From NCBI RefSeq assembly GCF_050908995.1, contig NC_135124.1, forward strand, positions 9,672,001 through 9,736,000: a stretch of DNA of 64,000 nucleotides. Direction: 5' to 3'. The DNA comes from Andrena cerasifolii (Eukaryota > Arthropoda > Insecta > Hymenoptera > Andrenidae). The stretch's first letter is position 1. Every line of letters starts with the position of its first letter. The translations under genes and the position numbers were made by a program. Positions 31,601-40,600 of the stretch are shown piece after piece. The notes beneath the pieces were generated by a model. It was not told the DNA's origin. It saw only the letters and a list, made by a program, of their open reading frames with translations, and searched no databases.

Positions 31601-34600
31601 ATTCGCCCAATTTATGAAGACTTGTCACGGGATGATTTGTTAGAGAGATGTTTAGGTGGACATACGCAAAATGCTAACGAGAGCTTTAACGCTATCGTTT
31701 GGCGTTTAGCACCTAAACATCTCAACTGCGGTATTAAAATTGTTGAAATAGCTGCTTTTTTGGCTGCCGGCCTGTTTAACGAAGGATTTTCGTTTGTCCT
31801 TCAAACAATGCAACAACTTAGCATAGTAATTGGACAGCAGAGCAAAAGGTTTGCCGAAAATGAGGACAAACGCCGTATTCAACAGCAGGAGCGCCGCAGC
31901 CTTCCTTGGGCCAAAGAGGCTTGTGCTTCTCGAAAAGAAGAAAAAACGGCTGAGTTACAAGTTTTTGAAGAAGAGGAAGATCTATTTTATGGCCCTGGAA
32001 TCGCAGATTAACAAAAAACTGCGGTAAGTCAAAATGAATTACGATTTTTCTGTTACTCAAATTTTAAACGCATTTTTCTCGAAACGCAAAATTTCGCATG
32101 CCGTGCAACGTAGCTCAAAAACTAATTACTCGATTTTTATGAAACTTGGCATATATATTCTATAAATAATTGGCCTCAGCATGACGAGCTCCGATTTCTT
32201 TATTTTTTATGTAAAATATTGTTATTAACAATTGTTCATAACCGAAAATCCGTTTCTTTCTTCAAAACTTCGCCATTTTTGCAATTTTGAAAATTTTAAT
32301 AAAAGAAAAATGTCATGCTGAGCGTTTTTGCATAAAGTAACTATTCCATTTTGATTTTTTTGTTTCAGATCATTTTTGTGCATTGTACACTGCACGGCGA
32401 ATTTACAGGATGCCATTTTCAAGCCGCCATTGCACCATTATTATTAACAATTAAAATTTATAAAAAATATATTTTTTTACATTATAACGTTAATAAATGG
32501 TATTTCAAATTTTAAATCAATCTGCGCATTACATTTTCCAAAAAAAAATTCTTGAAAAACAGACCATTTACATAAGGTTCCCCCCTTAAAGAAGAAGGGG
32601 AAAAATGAAAATGAACAGTGGCGCGGGTGGTTGGAAGGAATTCTACCGGTTGTCATTCCATCCAGATAAATTTGGCGATCAATGTGATGGATTCTTTTGG
32701 AAAACAGGTCCCAGCAGCCATTGCCCGAAAAAGTTAAACGACCTCGCTGCATTATTCGCGAAAGGACGCCCACGTGCGTCGCGATGAATAATTATCGTCA
32801 GCGATTAAAAAAATGTCCCTCGATGCTTAACTATTTGGACCGATTAACGGGTAACACGTTTAAAAGTACGCCGCGCTGGAATTCGCCGCGCATGCAAATG
32901 GTCGGGACCCGTTTCCAGCGGGCATTTTCATGTAAATTTTCTTCAAAGTTCCACTGTTACATTCGCACTTTTTGAAGCTCGCCGAGGAATCCTGCTATTT
33001 CGAGCTGTATGTATGTGATACATAATACATGAAACGGCCGCGGTCGCTTGTTTCGAAAAGGTTTTGTTTAAAATCGTATTGTAACTGGTCTGAAAAGTTG
33101 TCGCATAAAGGATTATTCAAAAGCTAGTAGGACACGCTGGGAAGAGGGAAAACGAGTATCGGTACAACAAAACTCGTTGAAATCTCGCTCCACTGTTCCC
33201 GTTGCACTGTTAATTCTCTGCCGGCCGTTTTTCCCTGCTAATAATCTTTTCTATGCTCATTGTTGCAGCGGTTCGAACGAACGCAATGAGGCGATTTTCA
33301 AAACGCCACAATCGCCGAGAGCCCTGCTCTTTTCCCCTCCTTTGTATTCCCATGCTTGTTACAATCTATTAAAATTCACGGCATATTTCTCGTTCAGTGA
33401 GCAGTCTCCTACTAAAAATACAGCTTATTTCAATGCGAACCTTTAGAGGGAAAAACTAATGAATCCTTGGTCCGTCAGAATCTATGATTTCAATATTTCT
33501 TCCGCTGCGCGTACTTCCTATTTCTAAGATATTCTTTTACGCCGGTAATTGAACCGCGCGGCTCGTTGAATACACCCCCCCGATGGAAAAGAATGGTCGA
33601 AGTTATTCGTTTCTGTGGTCCCGCGACGTTCTTTCCTCGTGCACCTCAAAAAGGACGATGTTGAACTGACGGGGCGCGTGCCTCACCTTACTTTTCCCGC
33701 TCGATACTAATGTTTATACGTGTTTCGCAGGGGCAAAAGGCAAACAAAACGATAGCTTCCCGCGGCACGGCAAAAGGGTACCACCCGGGGAAAGGGAAAT
33801 AACGTGCTTGAACGAATAAGCCGCGGTGGAAACTCGTGAACGGAAATCTTTAATATTACCGTCGCGATTTCAAGCGAACGATAGAAGAATGTATCGCTGC
33901 CGTTCCAAAAGTGGCAATAAACTGCGACTTGCTGCCAAAGAACGGCGCTGTTTGAAATTGTTTTCAGTGGAAGAACCGTGGGAGCGATGCGTTTCGATAT
34001 TGCTTCATAAAACGCGATGTTCAACGCGGTGCTCATCTTTGAGTAATTAACGAAACATATTTTCTTCTATTAAACATATTTTTTGTCGTTCATTCTGCTA
34101 GAAAGCGAGCAGGTTTTCTCGTAATATACTTTAGCTTTCCGGACCGAAAAATGCAGGGCTTGTATTCTCGATTCAACACAAATCTACCCAGGTAAGGGAT
34201 ATGCGAATAAAGCGATTGCTTTCGGCACCTGACAAGCGGAAGCAGGGAAACAGGTAGTGGGAAATCTTTGGTAATCTTGGTTATACGAAAGAAACAGAGT
34301 ATCAATAGAACTTCTGTGAAAACAAGAAGCTCCAATTCCCCGCAGAATTATTTCCACACGAACCTGTATTCACCCGACGGAGGGGTGCATCCAAAATCGC
34401 GTTCAAATGCAACTCGTTCGAGCGCCCAGAAATCTCACATTAATGGCCATTCGAACAGAAAAATACGCGTGCCATGGAGGGAAATTTGCATTGAAAGGTA
34501 AAAAACGAGATGTTCCGTTTACATTCTCCAATTTCGATGAATGGAACCCACCGAATGGTATGCATTTTCGATACGGTAATCGGCCATTTTTTAAACGGTT

Positions 34601-37600
34601 CCAATAGCGAGGAGATCGAGTCGTGGTTACAGGGGGAGGGGGATTCATTCGGGGTTAAGCGCCGTCTATTTATGTGTCTAGCTTCCGCCCCCGCCCGAAA
34701 CCTTGGTGTGCTCCTTTGAAAGGAAAACGCAAACAAAGCGATAGCTTTCCGTGGCGCGGAGAGGCGCCGGAAGGGAACACTTGACGGAAGAAAATCTTGA
34801 GATACTTTCATCCCCGCGCCGTGAGAGCCGGGCGAGAGAGGGCGAGGCGCTGTTGCTGGCGCAGCGGAAGTCGTGATCCACGCAGGAACAGAGACAGAGC
34901 GCCCCTCCAGGAGCGCGAGAGGGAAAGGATGCCCCAGAAAGCGTCTCGTGGAAATTGTCTCCAGAGAATTTACAGTTCCTGCAGCAATTCTACCGCTCCA
35001 TTTTTTGCATATGCTCACCCCGTCAGCGTCACCGGTCCAGAAACTTATTTTCCAGGCGGCACACCACCCCCCCCCCCCCTCGACTTCTCGCGCTCCTTGT
35101 AAATCATTGATCCTGTCAGGGTTTTGTCGCTGGGGGGACTGGGCTGGGTATCAGAGAGTCGAATGAATTTTCAAGTACGTTTTTGGAAGCGTACGTGGGC
35201 GCGTGCGTCTCTCGTAGAAACAGATTGATCGTTGAGGAAGTAGTTAAGGTGGGAGTGTTCCTTGGAATGAGTAGGTAGATGGTATCGACTAGTGAAAGAG
35301 GGTCGAATGATTCAGGCTTGTTTCACGTTCCTTTTTTACTCTCCACTGCAAAGATTGGATGGCTTACTTTTTCTGAAGTCCGAATTCAGTGGAACCCATT
35401 TATTTTAAGCTTTTCGTTGCGACGCGAGATTTTTGTTTAGAAGAGGCAGAATTTAATAGATACACGCATATTTCTCTGAAGGCCCGAAGAGTTACGCTGC
35501 GTTAGGGTGCGTCAACCCCATAAACCCCATAGATCACGAAGGAAGGTAGAGAGCAGAGTGTTTTGTTCCGTAGTCGATTTTTTTTCGCCGAGTCCGCGAC
35601 TTTCAGCCACCCTCCGATCTAATTCGAATAAGAATGCATCATCTCGATCGTGGGGAAGATGTTTAAGAAGGGAACGCTACTTGCAACGCAAAAAAAGCAT
35701 AGATCATGGCTGAAGAATAATTGAGGGGAGATGAGAAATCACTTACCTTGGAATTGACGATCAGGTACATCTCCTTTAGCTTCTTGATAATACCATGTCG
35801 CGTTCGTTCTTGATTAATGTTCTCCAGTATCCAATCGATAATGTCTAAATAAAAATGTATTTTAAATATAAAAGATACTTCTTCTATAAGAAGAACTCGA
35901 TCACATCCGAACGACGTGAACGATGTTACAGCAAACGCGTGGCTGAGAGCTTATTAATGAGACAGTTGCTATAATTCAATTATTTCAGTCTTCTGTTCTG
36001 AATGGATATAGCTACGTGGAGGCTGGGATGAATGTTGATCCAAGGCTACGAGTAACCGTGCTATTTATATCCAATCAATATTACCCGCGAATTGATTCGA
36101 AGGAAGGGGAGGATAACTGGATGATCGTTGGGGTACGTGATTCGGTCAGCCGATAAACGAAGACGTTGTTATCGGTAATCTAATGTTATCGGCAATTTTC
36201 GCCGGCGTCTAACTACTTTGATGTCAAGGATCTCTCGAGCGAGAATAACCGCGGCCTCGTATAAGACAATGGGGTCTGACGCCTGCGTAATTTTTTCCGC
36301 TAAAAGTATCAACGTGTTTTTCCACAATGTACCCGACGAGTAGATTTCGAACGAATCAATATCCGTCGGATATTGATTGGATTATTCTTGCTTTTAGAAA
36401 TGCATTATAGCATTTCCCTCTGATTCCTTAAGCGTTCGTTTGATCGTCAATAGGTTCGAAGGTCCTCGGTGTATCATTTGCGTGGGTGAAAATTCAAGAA
36501 AAAAATCTAACATCGTAGAAATTTTTCCCTCGAAGGGAAAAGCCGTGAATCGGAGGATTCGGCGGAAACGCGAGCAGCGTACCTTGGGGATAGTTGTTAG
36601 TCTGATGTTCCATGAAGAGCGTGCGTAACTCGTCCTCTTGGGCCTCGGTCCAGAGGCTGCGCGAAACTTTCTTGTTATTCGTTACCGCGTCGTAACCCTC
36701 GACGACCTCGGTCGCGTCGCGAGTGGCCTTCCAGAAGAGCAGCTCCATGTACGCCTTCCGGTTCTTCTGCGCGACTTCGATGAAACGACGGATTATGAAG
36801 ACCGCGAACTTTTGGAGCTCCTGCAAGGGTTGGAATCTCAGTCCACTTGGACACGGAGGGCCGCTCTCCCGTTCTCGGCCATTAAGCGGAAGGAACGCAG
36901 ATATGTAAATTTTCGCTGATAAAATCCAAGAAGCGAGGCTTGGGGCAGGATTCGCCGAGCATTGTTCCCGGGTAAGGGGGAGTTGGTCGAATAATTTAGG
37001 AATTTTAATGGCGCCAAGGTGGGACGCTTGTAGGAGTGGCTCGAACGTGTTCGAAAGGTTCGAAGGTTGAAGGCGGTGGCGCGAGAAATACGCGCCGCCA
37101 CTTGTAGATTAAGTTGCACTAGCGTCAATTAAGGTGCGGACTCGTGATTAGTAAAGTTAATTACAAGTCACCTTATGACCGGGATGCTTAGACTCGAGAA
37201 TCCTTTGGAATGCTCGGAACATGGACGCCTGGAACATCATTCCTGGCATTTTGCAATCCCATGCTATCCGATGCAGCATCCTGTTAACGTAGTGATTCAC
37301 TTCGTCGGTGTTTTTATCAAATTGCCGAAGCAGAATCAGCATCGCTTTGACGACTTTCACGTTGGCGAATCTGAAGCAGAATACGAAAGTTGAGGATCAT
37401 GGGGGACGTTAAATCATCCGAGCCCTTTATTTCACCTGTGAACGAAGTCGGAGAACTTGAAGTTCGTTTCTACGGCAACAGATCTCGGTGCTGATTCTTC
37501 CTCTTCGTCTTCCTCCTCCTCCTCGTGGCCTTCCTCTGACAGTATTAAAAATTCCATTAAAAATAACCTATTACGTAACACGTTCCATTAATACTCTACC

Positions 37601-37677
37601 TGCAGCACTATTATCAAGATGCTCTACATTTTCCCCGTGGTTTCTTTCACTTTGCGTAACAGGATCGTCCTCGACTA
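22459..37677 (-). CDS. timeout: timeout (TIMELESS-type replication-fork protein), C-terminal part
   Basis: The C-terminal 675 residues of the insect orthologue of mammalian TIMELESS, a nuclear protein that with Tipin stabilises replication forks and supports checkpoint signalling and cohesion. Thirteen exons (37677-37600, 37535-37436, 37370-37172, 36820-36583, 35844-35747, 26697-26598, 25739-25605, 24888-24682, 24008-23724, 23405-23298, 23198-23046, 22877-22773, 22682-22459) join with every phase consistent. Recognisable parts, in order, are an acidic run, KFSDFVHRFANVKVV...LILLRQF, MLHRIAWDCKMPGMMFQ, AYMELLFWKATRDATEVVEGY and SRSLWTEAQEDELRTLF (Myb/SANT-like). A repeated DNA-binding-like module follows (WILENI...RHGIIKKLKEM and DLIFNGL...KIKEKLLELGL). 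Next comes the PARP1-binding-like block LEWITESL...IPLVPLTDYSSAA...ESYWRIPANML, and the end is KKRRLLDSDEEE...MISDDED. The family also includes the clock gene tim, but these segments follow TIMELESS/timeout. N-terminal exons were not found. Confidence 0.9.
22773..22877 (-). CDS. timeout: timeout exon
   Basis: Encodes ENSNKEKTKSGGRARLLADS and SDSELEVESNVEDAG. Acceptor agtttcag, donor gtaaat. Confidence 0.85.
23046..23198 (-). CDS. timeout: timeout exon, Ser/Lys-rich
   Basis: Encodes AEPPPSIHQDSKPSTSANSK and AKPSISSSISLKSTQRIEIE, ending SSQEV. Acceptor attttcag, donor gtgtgt. Confidence 0.82.
23298..23405 (-). CDS. timeout: timeout exon, Asp/Ser-rich
   Basis: Encodes EPASIAQKVDSDSDKNDESD, then DVDVLETIKKFFAPK. 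Phase 1 to phase 1. Low complexity, possibly a CK2 substrate region. Confidence 0.85.
23724..24008 (-). CDS. timeout: timeout exon, PARP1-binding-like domain
   Basis: Encodes NMNVALEWITESLQDVLDDR, GIPLVPLTDYSSAAMDSPSF, QKLLRALGFTPPFDEQESYW and RIPANMLTSTIQKRHDLIEA. It aligns with the human TIMELESS block IPLLWLQNCL...AVPLVPLT...ETFWRIPAKL, the PARP1-binding region. This is the best-conserved exon in the window. Confidence 0.95.
24009..24681 (-). other. timeout: timeout intron
   Basis: A 673-nt intron with consensus donor gtgagt and acceptor aaatcag. No feature is seen. Confidence 0.75.
24682..24888 (-). CDS. timeout: timeout exon, acidic/basic linker
   Basis: Encodes GKSSWETQSASNSDEDEGSD, a Ser/Lys-rich stretch with KPTNKRAKKSTKKQ (nuclear-localisation-like), then MVYTDAQLSGLLKDVIEK. 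Donor gtgagt. The start depends on the unusual acceptor described for the preceding intron. Confidence 0.75.
24889..25604 (-). other. timeout: timeout intron ending in a purine tract
   Basis: A 716-nt intron whose 3' end reads ctttgc followed by a run of A and then AG, instead of a pyrimidine tract. It is the only acceptor that keeps phase with both neighbours. Confidence 0.65.
25605..25739 (-). CDS. timeout: timeout exon
   Basis: Encodes DPVDLIFNGLTIKRPKPKIK, EKLLELGLAADRKELRKKRS and RKSNH. It matches ITAKRSRARIVDKLLALGLVAERRELYKKR of TIMELESS (remembered, aligned by eye). Donor gtgagc. Confidence 0.93.
25740..26597 (-). other. timeout: timeout intron
   Basis: An 858-nt intron. Nothing beyond ordinary AT-rich sequence is seen. 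Confidence 0.7.
26598..26697 (-). CDS. timeout: timeout exon, second WxxE module
   Basis: Encodes AVRAEVQKRLPKEWGDEEVA and ELTELWEQLKDDD. It matches the TIMELESS section WTGDQELELQRLFEEFRDSDD. Phase 1 out at donor gtaatt. Confidence 0.9.
27520..27951. mobile_element. Palindromic CAAGGG-ended MITE, copy 2 (complete)
   Basis: A 432-bp imperfect palindrome. The left end is caagggaacatcctgaaccc and the right end is cgggttcgaaatcttccctt followed by g. Inner arms (acaacgcaatttttgtttg and caaacaaaaattgcgttgt) pair well. It has no coding capacity. It is the most complete of the three copies here. Confidence 0.82.
29200..29850. mobile_element. TTAA MITE, 651 bp
   Basis: The left end is ggggtccactgtgaag after TTAA 29196-29199. 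The right end is cacagtggactgacccc before TTAA 29851-29854. The terminal inverted repeats match through a GTCCACTGTGA core. There is no ORF. Its right TTAA is also the left TTAA of the neighbouring transposon. Confidence 0.78.
29855..32585 (+). mobile_element. Complete DDE DNA transposon, TTAA-flanked
   Basis: A 2,731-bp element with 19-bp terminal inverted repeats, ggggggaaccttgtgtaaa on the left and its inverse with one mismatch (tttacataaggttcccccc) on the right. TTAA lies directly outside on both sides (29851-29854 and 32586-32589). It encodes one uninterrupted transposase and so appears recent and potentially autonomous. Confidence 0.88.
30281..32011 (+). CDS. Mutator-like DDE transposase
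   Basis: 576 residues, intact. I chose the ATG at 30281 (tgaaaatgagtc) because it starts MSRKLQDNNPNYRPN, directly before a basic nuclear-localisation-like stretch (RPRRRKAPKK). The frame is open further upstream. A four-cysteine zinc-ribbon-like part (C84-x2-C87, C109-x-C111) precedes the catalytic core. Candidate catalytic residues are D209 in SGDGSWKKRG, D305 (or D307) in YIGDGDAKTF and E467 in GGHTQNANESFNA. A Cys/His cluster (CQICTFYKN...HCAVNH) lies between the two D positions. The ending is acidic. I recall this protein type as the 'Mutator-like transposase domain' family, but TTAA flanks are not typical of Mutator (8-11 bp duplications). It sits in the timeout intron on the opposite strand. 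Confidence 0.85.
   Translation: MSRKLQDNNPNYRPNRPRRRKAPKKFEFKSAEIESEKTSGGEGTSSSAKKIKATSADVIINFTHCYRIIEFISVFSAISDISVCKTCKQKQTYGETGSRGLGFKIAVTCACGTVLINSGPFLNNSFEINRRIVFVMRLLGVARKGINIFCGMMDLGCELSVSAYDGIIQHIHTAAQKMYNDTCHKAVEQEKQLNEKKEQPLTRLKVSGDGSWKKRGFSSHYGVTTLIGYNTGKVIDLLVKSSYCQICTFYKNDKKNPEYLEHKEDGHCAVNHSGSSGKMEVDAVVEMFLRSEELHGVRYSNYIGDGDAKTFKAILDIEPYGHNFKIKKNECIGHVEKRMGSRLRNVKKSAKLGGKGKLTDVLIKKLTKYYGLAIRRNSDSVIEMRKAIMATFHHLSSTNKKPQHDDCPPGADSWCKWRVAQASGQEFDHPPPLHEDVQKHIRPIYEDLSRDDLLERCLGGHTQNANESFNAIVWRLAPKHLNCGIKIVEIAAFLAAGLFNEGFSFVLQTMQQLSIVIGQQSKRFAENEDKRRIQQQERRSLPWAKEACASRKEEKTAELQVFEEEEDLFYGPGIAD
32590..35746. other. Noncoding intron sequence right of transposon
   Basis: Part of the long timeout intron. 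Two short, similar segments near 33740-33765 and 34727-34755 (core gatagctt followed by cccg/tccg) suggest old duplications. A poly-C run lies near 35067. No exon is supported. Confidence 0.55.
35747..35844 (-). CDS. timeout: timeout exon, helix-turn-helix-like
   Basis: Acceptor tatttag and consensus donor gtaagt. Encodes IIDWILENINQERTRHGIIK, then KLKEMYLIVNSK. It corresponds to the HLNTVPRTRKQIIHHLVQMGL region of human TIMELESS. Confidence 0.9.
35845..36582 (-). other. timeout: timeout intron
   Basis: A 738-nt intron from donor gtacgc to acceptor tatttag. Nothing further is seen. Confidence 0.75.
36583..36820 (-). CDS. timeout: timeout exon with LLFWK and WT..E motifs
   Basis: Encodes ELQKFAVFIIRRFIEVAQKN, RKAYMELLFWKATRDATEVV and SRSLWTEAQEDELRTLFMEH, ending NNYPQ. 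AYMELLFWK matches the TIMELESS segment AFVELLFWK. The W-T-x-x-E part looks like a Myb/SANT-type helix. Confidence 0.93.
36821..37171 (-). other. timeout: timeout intron
   Basis: A 351-nt intron with donor gtgact and acceptor ttgcag. No feature is seen. Confidence 0.8.
37172..37370 (-). CDS. timeout: timeout exon, conserved helical region
   Basis: Encodes FANVKVVKAMLILLRQFDKN, TDEVNHYVNRMLHRIAWDCK and MPGMMFQASMFRAFQRILES, ending HPGHK. It aligns by eye with the TIMELESS stretch LLLRSY...MLHRLAHDLKMEALLFQ. Phase 0 out. Confidence 0.92.
37436..37535 (-). CDS. timeout: timeout exon, acidic run
   Basis: Encodes EGHEEEEEDEEEESAPRSVA and then VETNFKFSDFVH. Human TIMELESS has a similar Glu run followed by a FNFLDYLKRFA-type segment, and the exon junction completes RFANV. 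Confidence 0.82.
37600..37677 (-). CDS. timeout: timeout exon, most 5' one found
   Basis: Acceptor tgtttgcag. Encodes VEDDPVTQSERNHGENVEHL and DNSAA, with the donor gtagag. It begins with two bases of a split codon, so at least one more coding exon lies upstream. The sequence is poorly conserved and acidic, as in the TIMELESS linker. Confidence 0.7.
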
Positions 37678-40600
37678 CTGCAAACAGAAGAAGATGTATT
37701 CATTTTTAATTAATCCCCTAAAAGGAAATCCTCCTACATCCCACTGCTACCGTTCCGCGCGCCCACTAACATGCTTGATCCTAACTACTTGCTACCCTTC
37801 ATTCTCTCGCGGGGCTTACATCTTTCTCATCAGAATTACAACAAAAATCGAACACACTCGAACCCCGTTATAGGGTCACGCACACCGTCGCGGAAAAGGA
37901 CACGCAAACAACACGTTCGAACAATATCGAAACGCGCGATATCGTTCCCTAGCACGGACCGGCGGCGAACAAACCAACAAATACCCGCAAACAATCGCAA
38001 GCTTCGTTTCGATGCGGTACGAATTCGAGGCCAACGCAGGCGCTCTATTGAATCGGATTCGAGAGGAATCGATGGGATCGGGCCTGGCTGTCGTTTTTAG
38101 CACTGATCCAGCGCCGACAAATCGCGCGTCGGAGGTCGAGCTCCGGAAGTGGCGAAATCCCACCCCCGCGAATCGTTCGTTAAAATCCGTCGACGAGAAA
38201 CCGGGCCACGGGGCGAAAAGGTCGCGGTCGGTTTAATTTACGGAGTTCCGCGGGAATTTCGTCGCCGAATCCGCCGATATACCTACGCGGCCAACGTGGA
38301 ATCCGATCGGATTCGATCCCGTAGGTTTCGAGTTAACGGTTGTATTCTTCTTCTTTTTTTTTTTTTTTATTCCGAACGACCCGACGAGCGAATTAAGCGG
38401 CCGCCGCCGGAAAGACGATTACATTTCCGACGAGCCCAGGGCGGCCAGGGGCAACGGGGAAAAATTGCAGCCGGCCGAGACACCGACGATTGGATCGACA
38501 CAAAGCCTCGTTACCGGCCGGCTGAATTTCCTAAGGCTTCGCGAACGTATCCCTTTTCCACGGCAGTGTTTCTTTCTTTTTTTTTAGAAGCTGCACGCGA
38601 CGTTTCGTTTTACCCTACGAATGAAGCTGTTGGGATTCTGAATCTCGGTTGCAGCATGCACGGGTATACGTTACGTTTCTTTAGTGGTGTGTTATGAGAG
38701 AATAGGGGCTGCTGTAAAAGATTCCATTATTTTCAACAACTGAAAAGACTTGGGGGCTTTCGTGTGGAATATTTTAATGAATTAATTAAGAAGACGCGAT
38801 GGGTGTACAGTACTTTCGCAAGGGCTACGTAATTAAGTCGAGAAATTTCAGCAGTTAAGATAGCAGATTTTTGGGTGGCGCAATTGTAATTTCATGGAGG
38901 TTCCTGGAATAATCATTGAGTATGTATACTTTCTTATCTGGCATCTAATAACGTACGATGTCTCGCTGGAGAGTTCCACCTCCGGCGTATTTTAAATCAT
39001 CACATAAAGTTCTATTTTAAACCAGTGTGTTGCCACGGCCAAGGGAAACTTTCTCCTCCCTTGAAGACTCCAGTCCGCCCGAGTGATGTCGACGACCATG
39101 CTATTTCAACCTAAAGTTTTAATTGTTCCTTTCCGCGGTCTCCCCTGAACTCGCTAGCAGCAGTTCCACGTAAAATAAACCGCTCCGGGAGATCTGACGT
39201 TTCCATCCTGAACTTAAAAATTTCTCCGTCGCGGTCGCCGAAATACTCGGTGGAAAGCGGGGGAAGGCCTCTCCTTGGCAGTCACGGTGATCGATTAAAG
39301 AAACACGGAGGATCGTACTATTCTATTTCTCCAGCTTTCTTTGGCTTAAGTAAATGTTCCATGAATACGAACAGACGAGCCGGAAAGACACGCAACGTTA
39401 TTGATTTCATTCAAATAACCGAGCCGAGTATTAATTGCATTCATTGAGCTACTCGTGCCGGAGGAATTTAATAATTCATCGTATCTTCCGCATTCCATTT
39501 CGCTGAAAGCCGCCCCATGGCGAATTAATGATGGAAAAGGTCGCGTCAAAAAATATCTTCGGCTTTATCCGGCCGTATAATTAAATCGTACGCGAAACGC
39601 GATATCCATCATCAGATCGTTTGCTCGCTCTGATTAGCCGAATTCGAGTAAGCTCGATTTTGTCAAGGGGGGCAGCAATTACGTGGACATTATGCTGAAC
39701 CGTGGATCTCGGGAGTCAATACCTTGAAATATTTATCGCCTCCATTCGTAGTTACCTCTCAAACGCATATATTAACTGCGGAATGGAGCTGAAGCTTTGT
39801 CGACACAGAAATTGAATTAGATTGCAAATCGTTCATGGAATTTAAATTTTTAATCTGTTAAACGAGAGGAAATGTCTGCGCGTAGATATAATTTCGAAAT
39901 GCTGTGCATTGAGTACGATTACTTACCGCGAAGCTTGCTTCATGCATCACTTTATGAGTAATTAGTGTTCGCAGGTAATTTGTCCTAATTTGTCATAATG
40001 ATATTATTATTCCCGGTTAATATTTGTATTTTTTTTTAAATTGATGTTAGAATTTGATGGAGTTTAACAGGAACAGGAATTCGTGTTATAATTTGTACTA
40101 CCTACTGACATCTCGCGAGCTGATTTTCTATTTTCGACTTTTCTGTAATAAACCGTGATGCATATATTCAGGAAAATCGTGAAGTATTAACGTCCAATAG
40201 TGTGGAATGCAACGGAACGCAGTTAAATTATGCGAAAGTTAATGCAACAGTGGTTACATTAAATATGAATACATTCGCAATCATTTCGAAATTAATATTA
40301 CACATTTTCTGCATAATTAATCGAAAACAATTCACTGGTTGACTTCTTCATTCGCAAACAATATTCATATTAACAGTACACACACTCGATTAGTAGGTAC
40401 GGAAAGTTGCTTCTAACCAAGTAGTACAAATAATACATTGATTTTGCGATGCGTGGGTGGAATTTCATACAGCGTTTTCCATCATGTGGTTGCTGAAATG
40501 AAAACTGAAATAACAGTGGTTAATCGGGATAACTGCGATGACGTTGCAAATATTGATCTTAAATGATTCATGTAACTGGAGTCTCATTTATCGCAACGTT

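Larger units (their letters stand above)
26698..35746 (-). other. timeout: 9-kb timeout intron carrying transposons
   Basis: This 9,049-nt intron lies between exons 35844-35747 and 26697-26598. It holds a palindromic MITE (27520-27951), a TTAA MITE (29200-29850), a complete DDE transposon (29855-32585) and unassigned sequence. Two diverged copies of a segment lie near 28218-28280 and 28682-28772. No further timeout exon is seen, and the frame joins in phase 0 across it (IVNSK/AVRAE). Confidence 0.85.
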
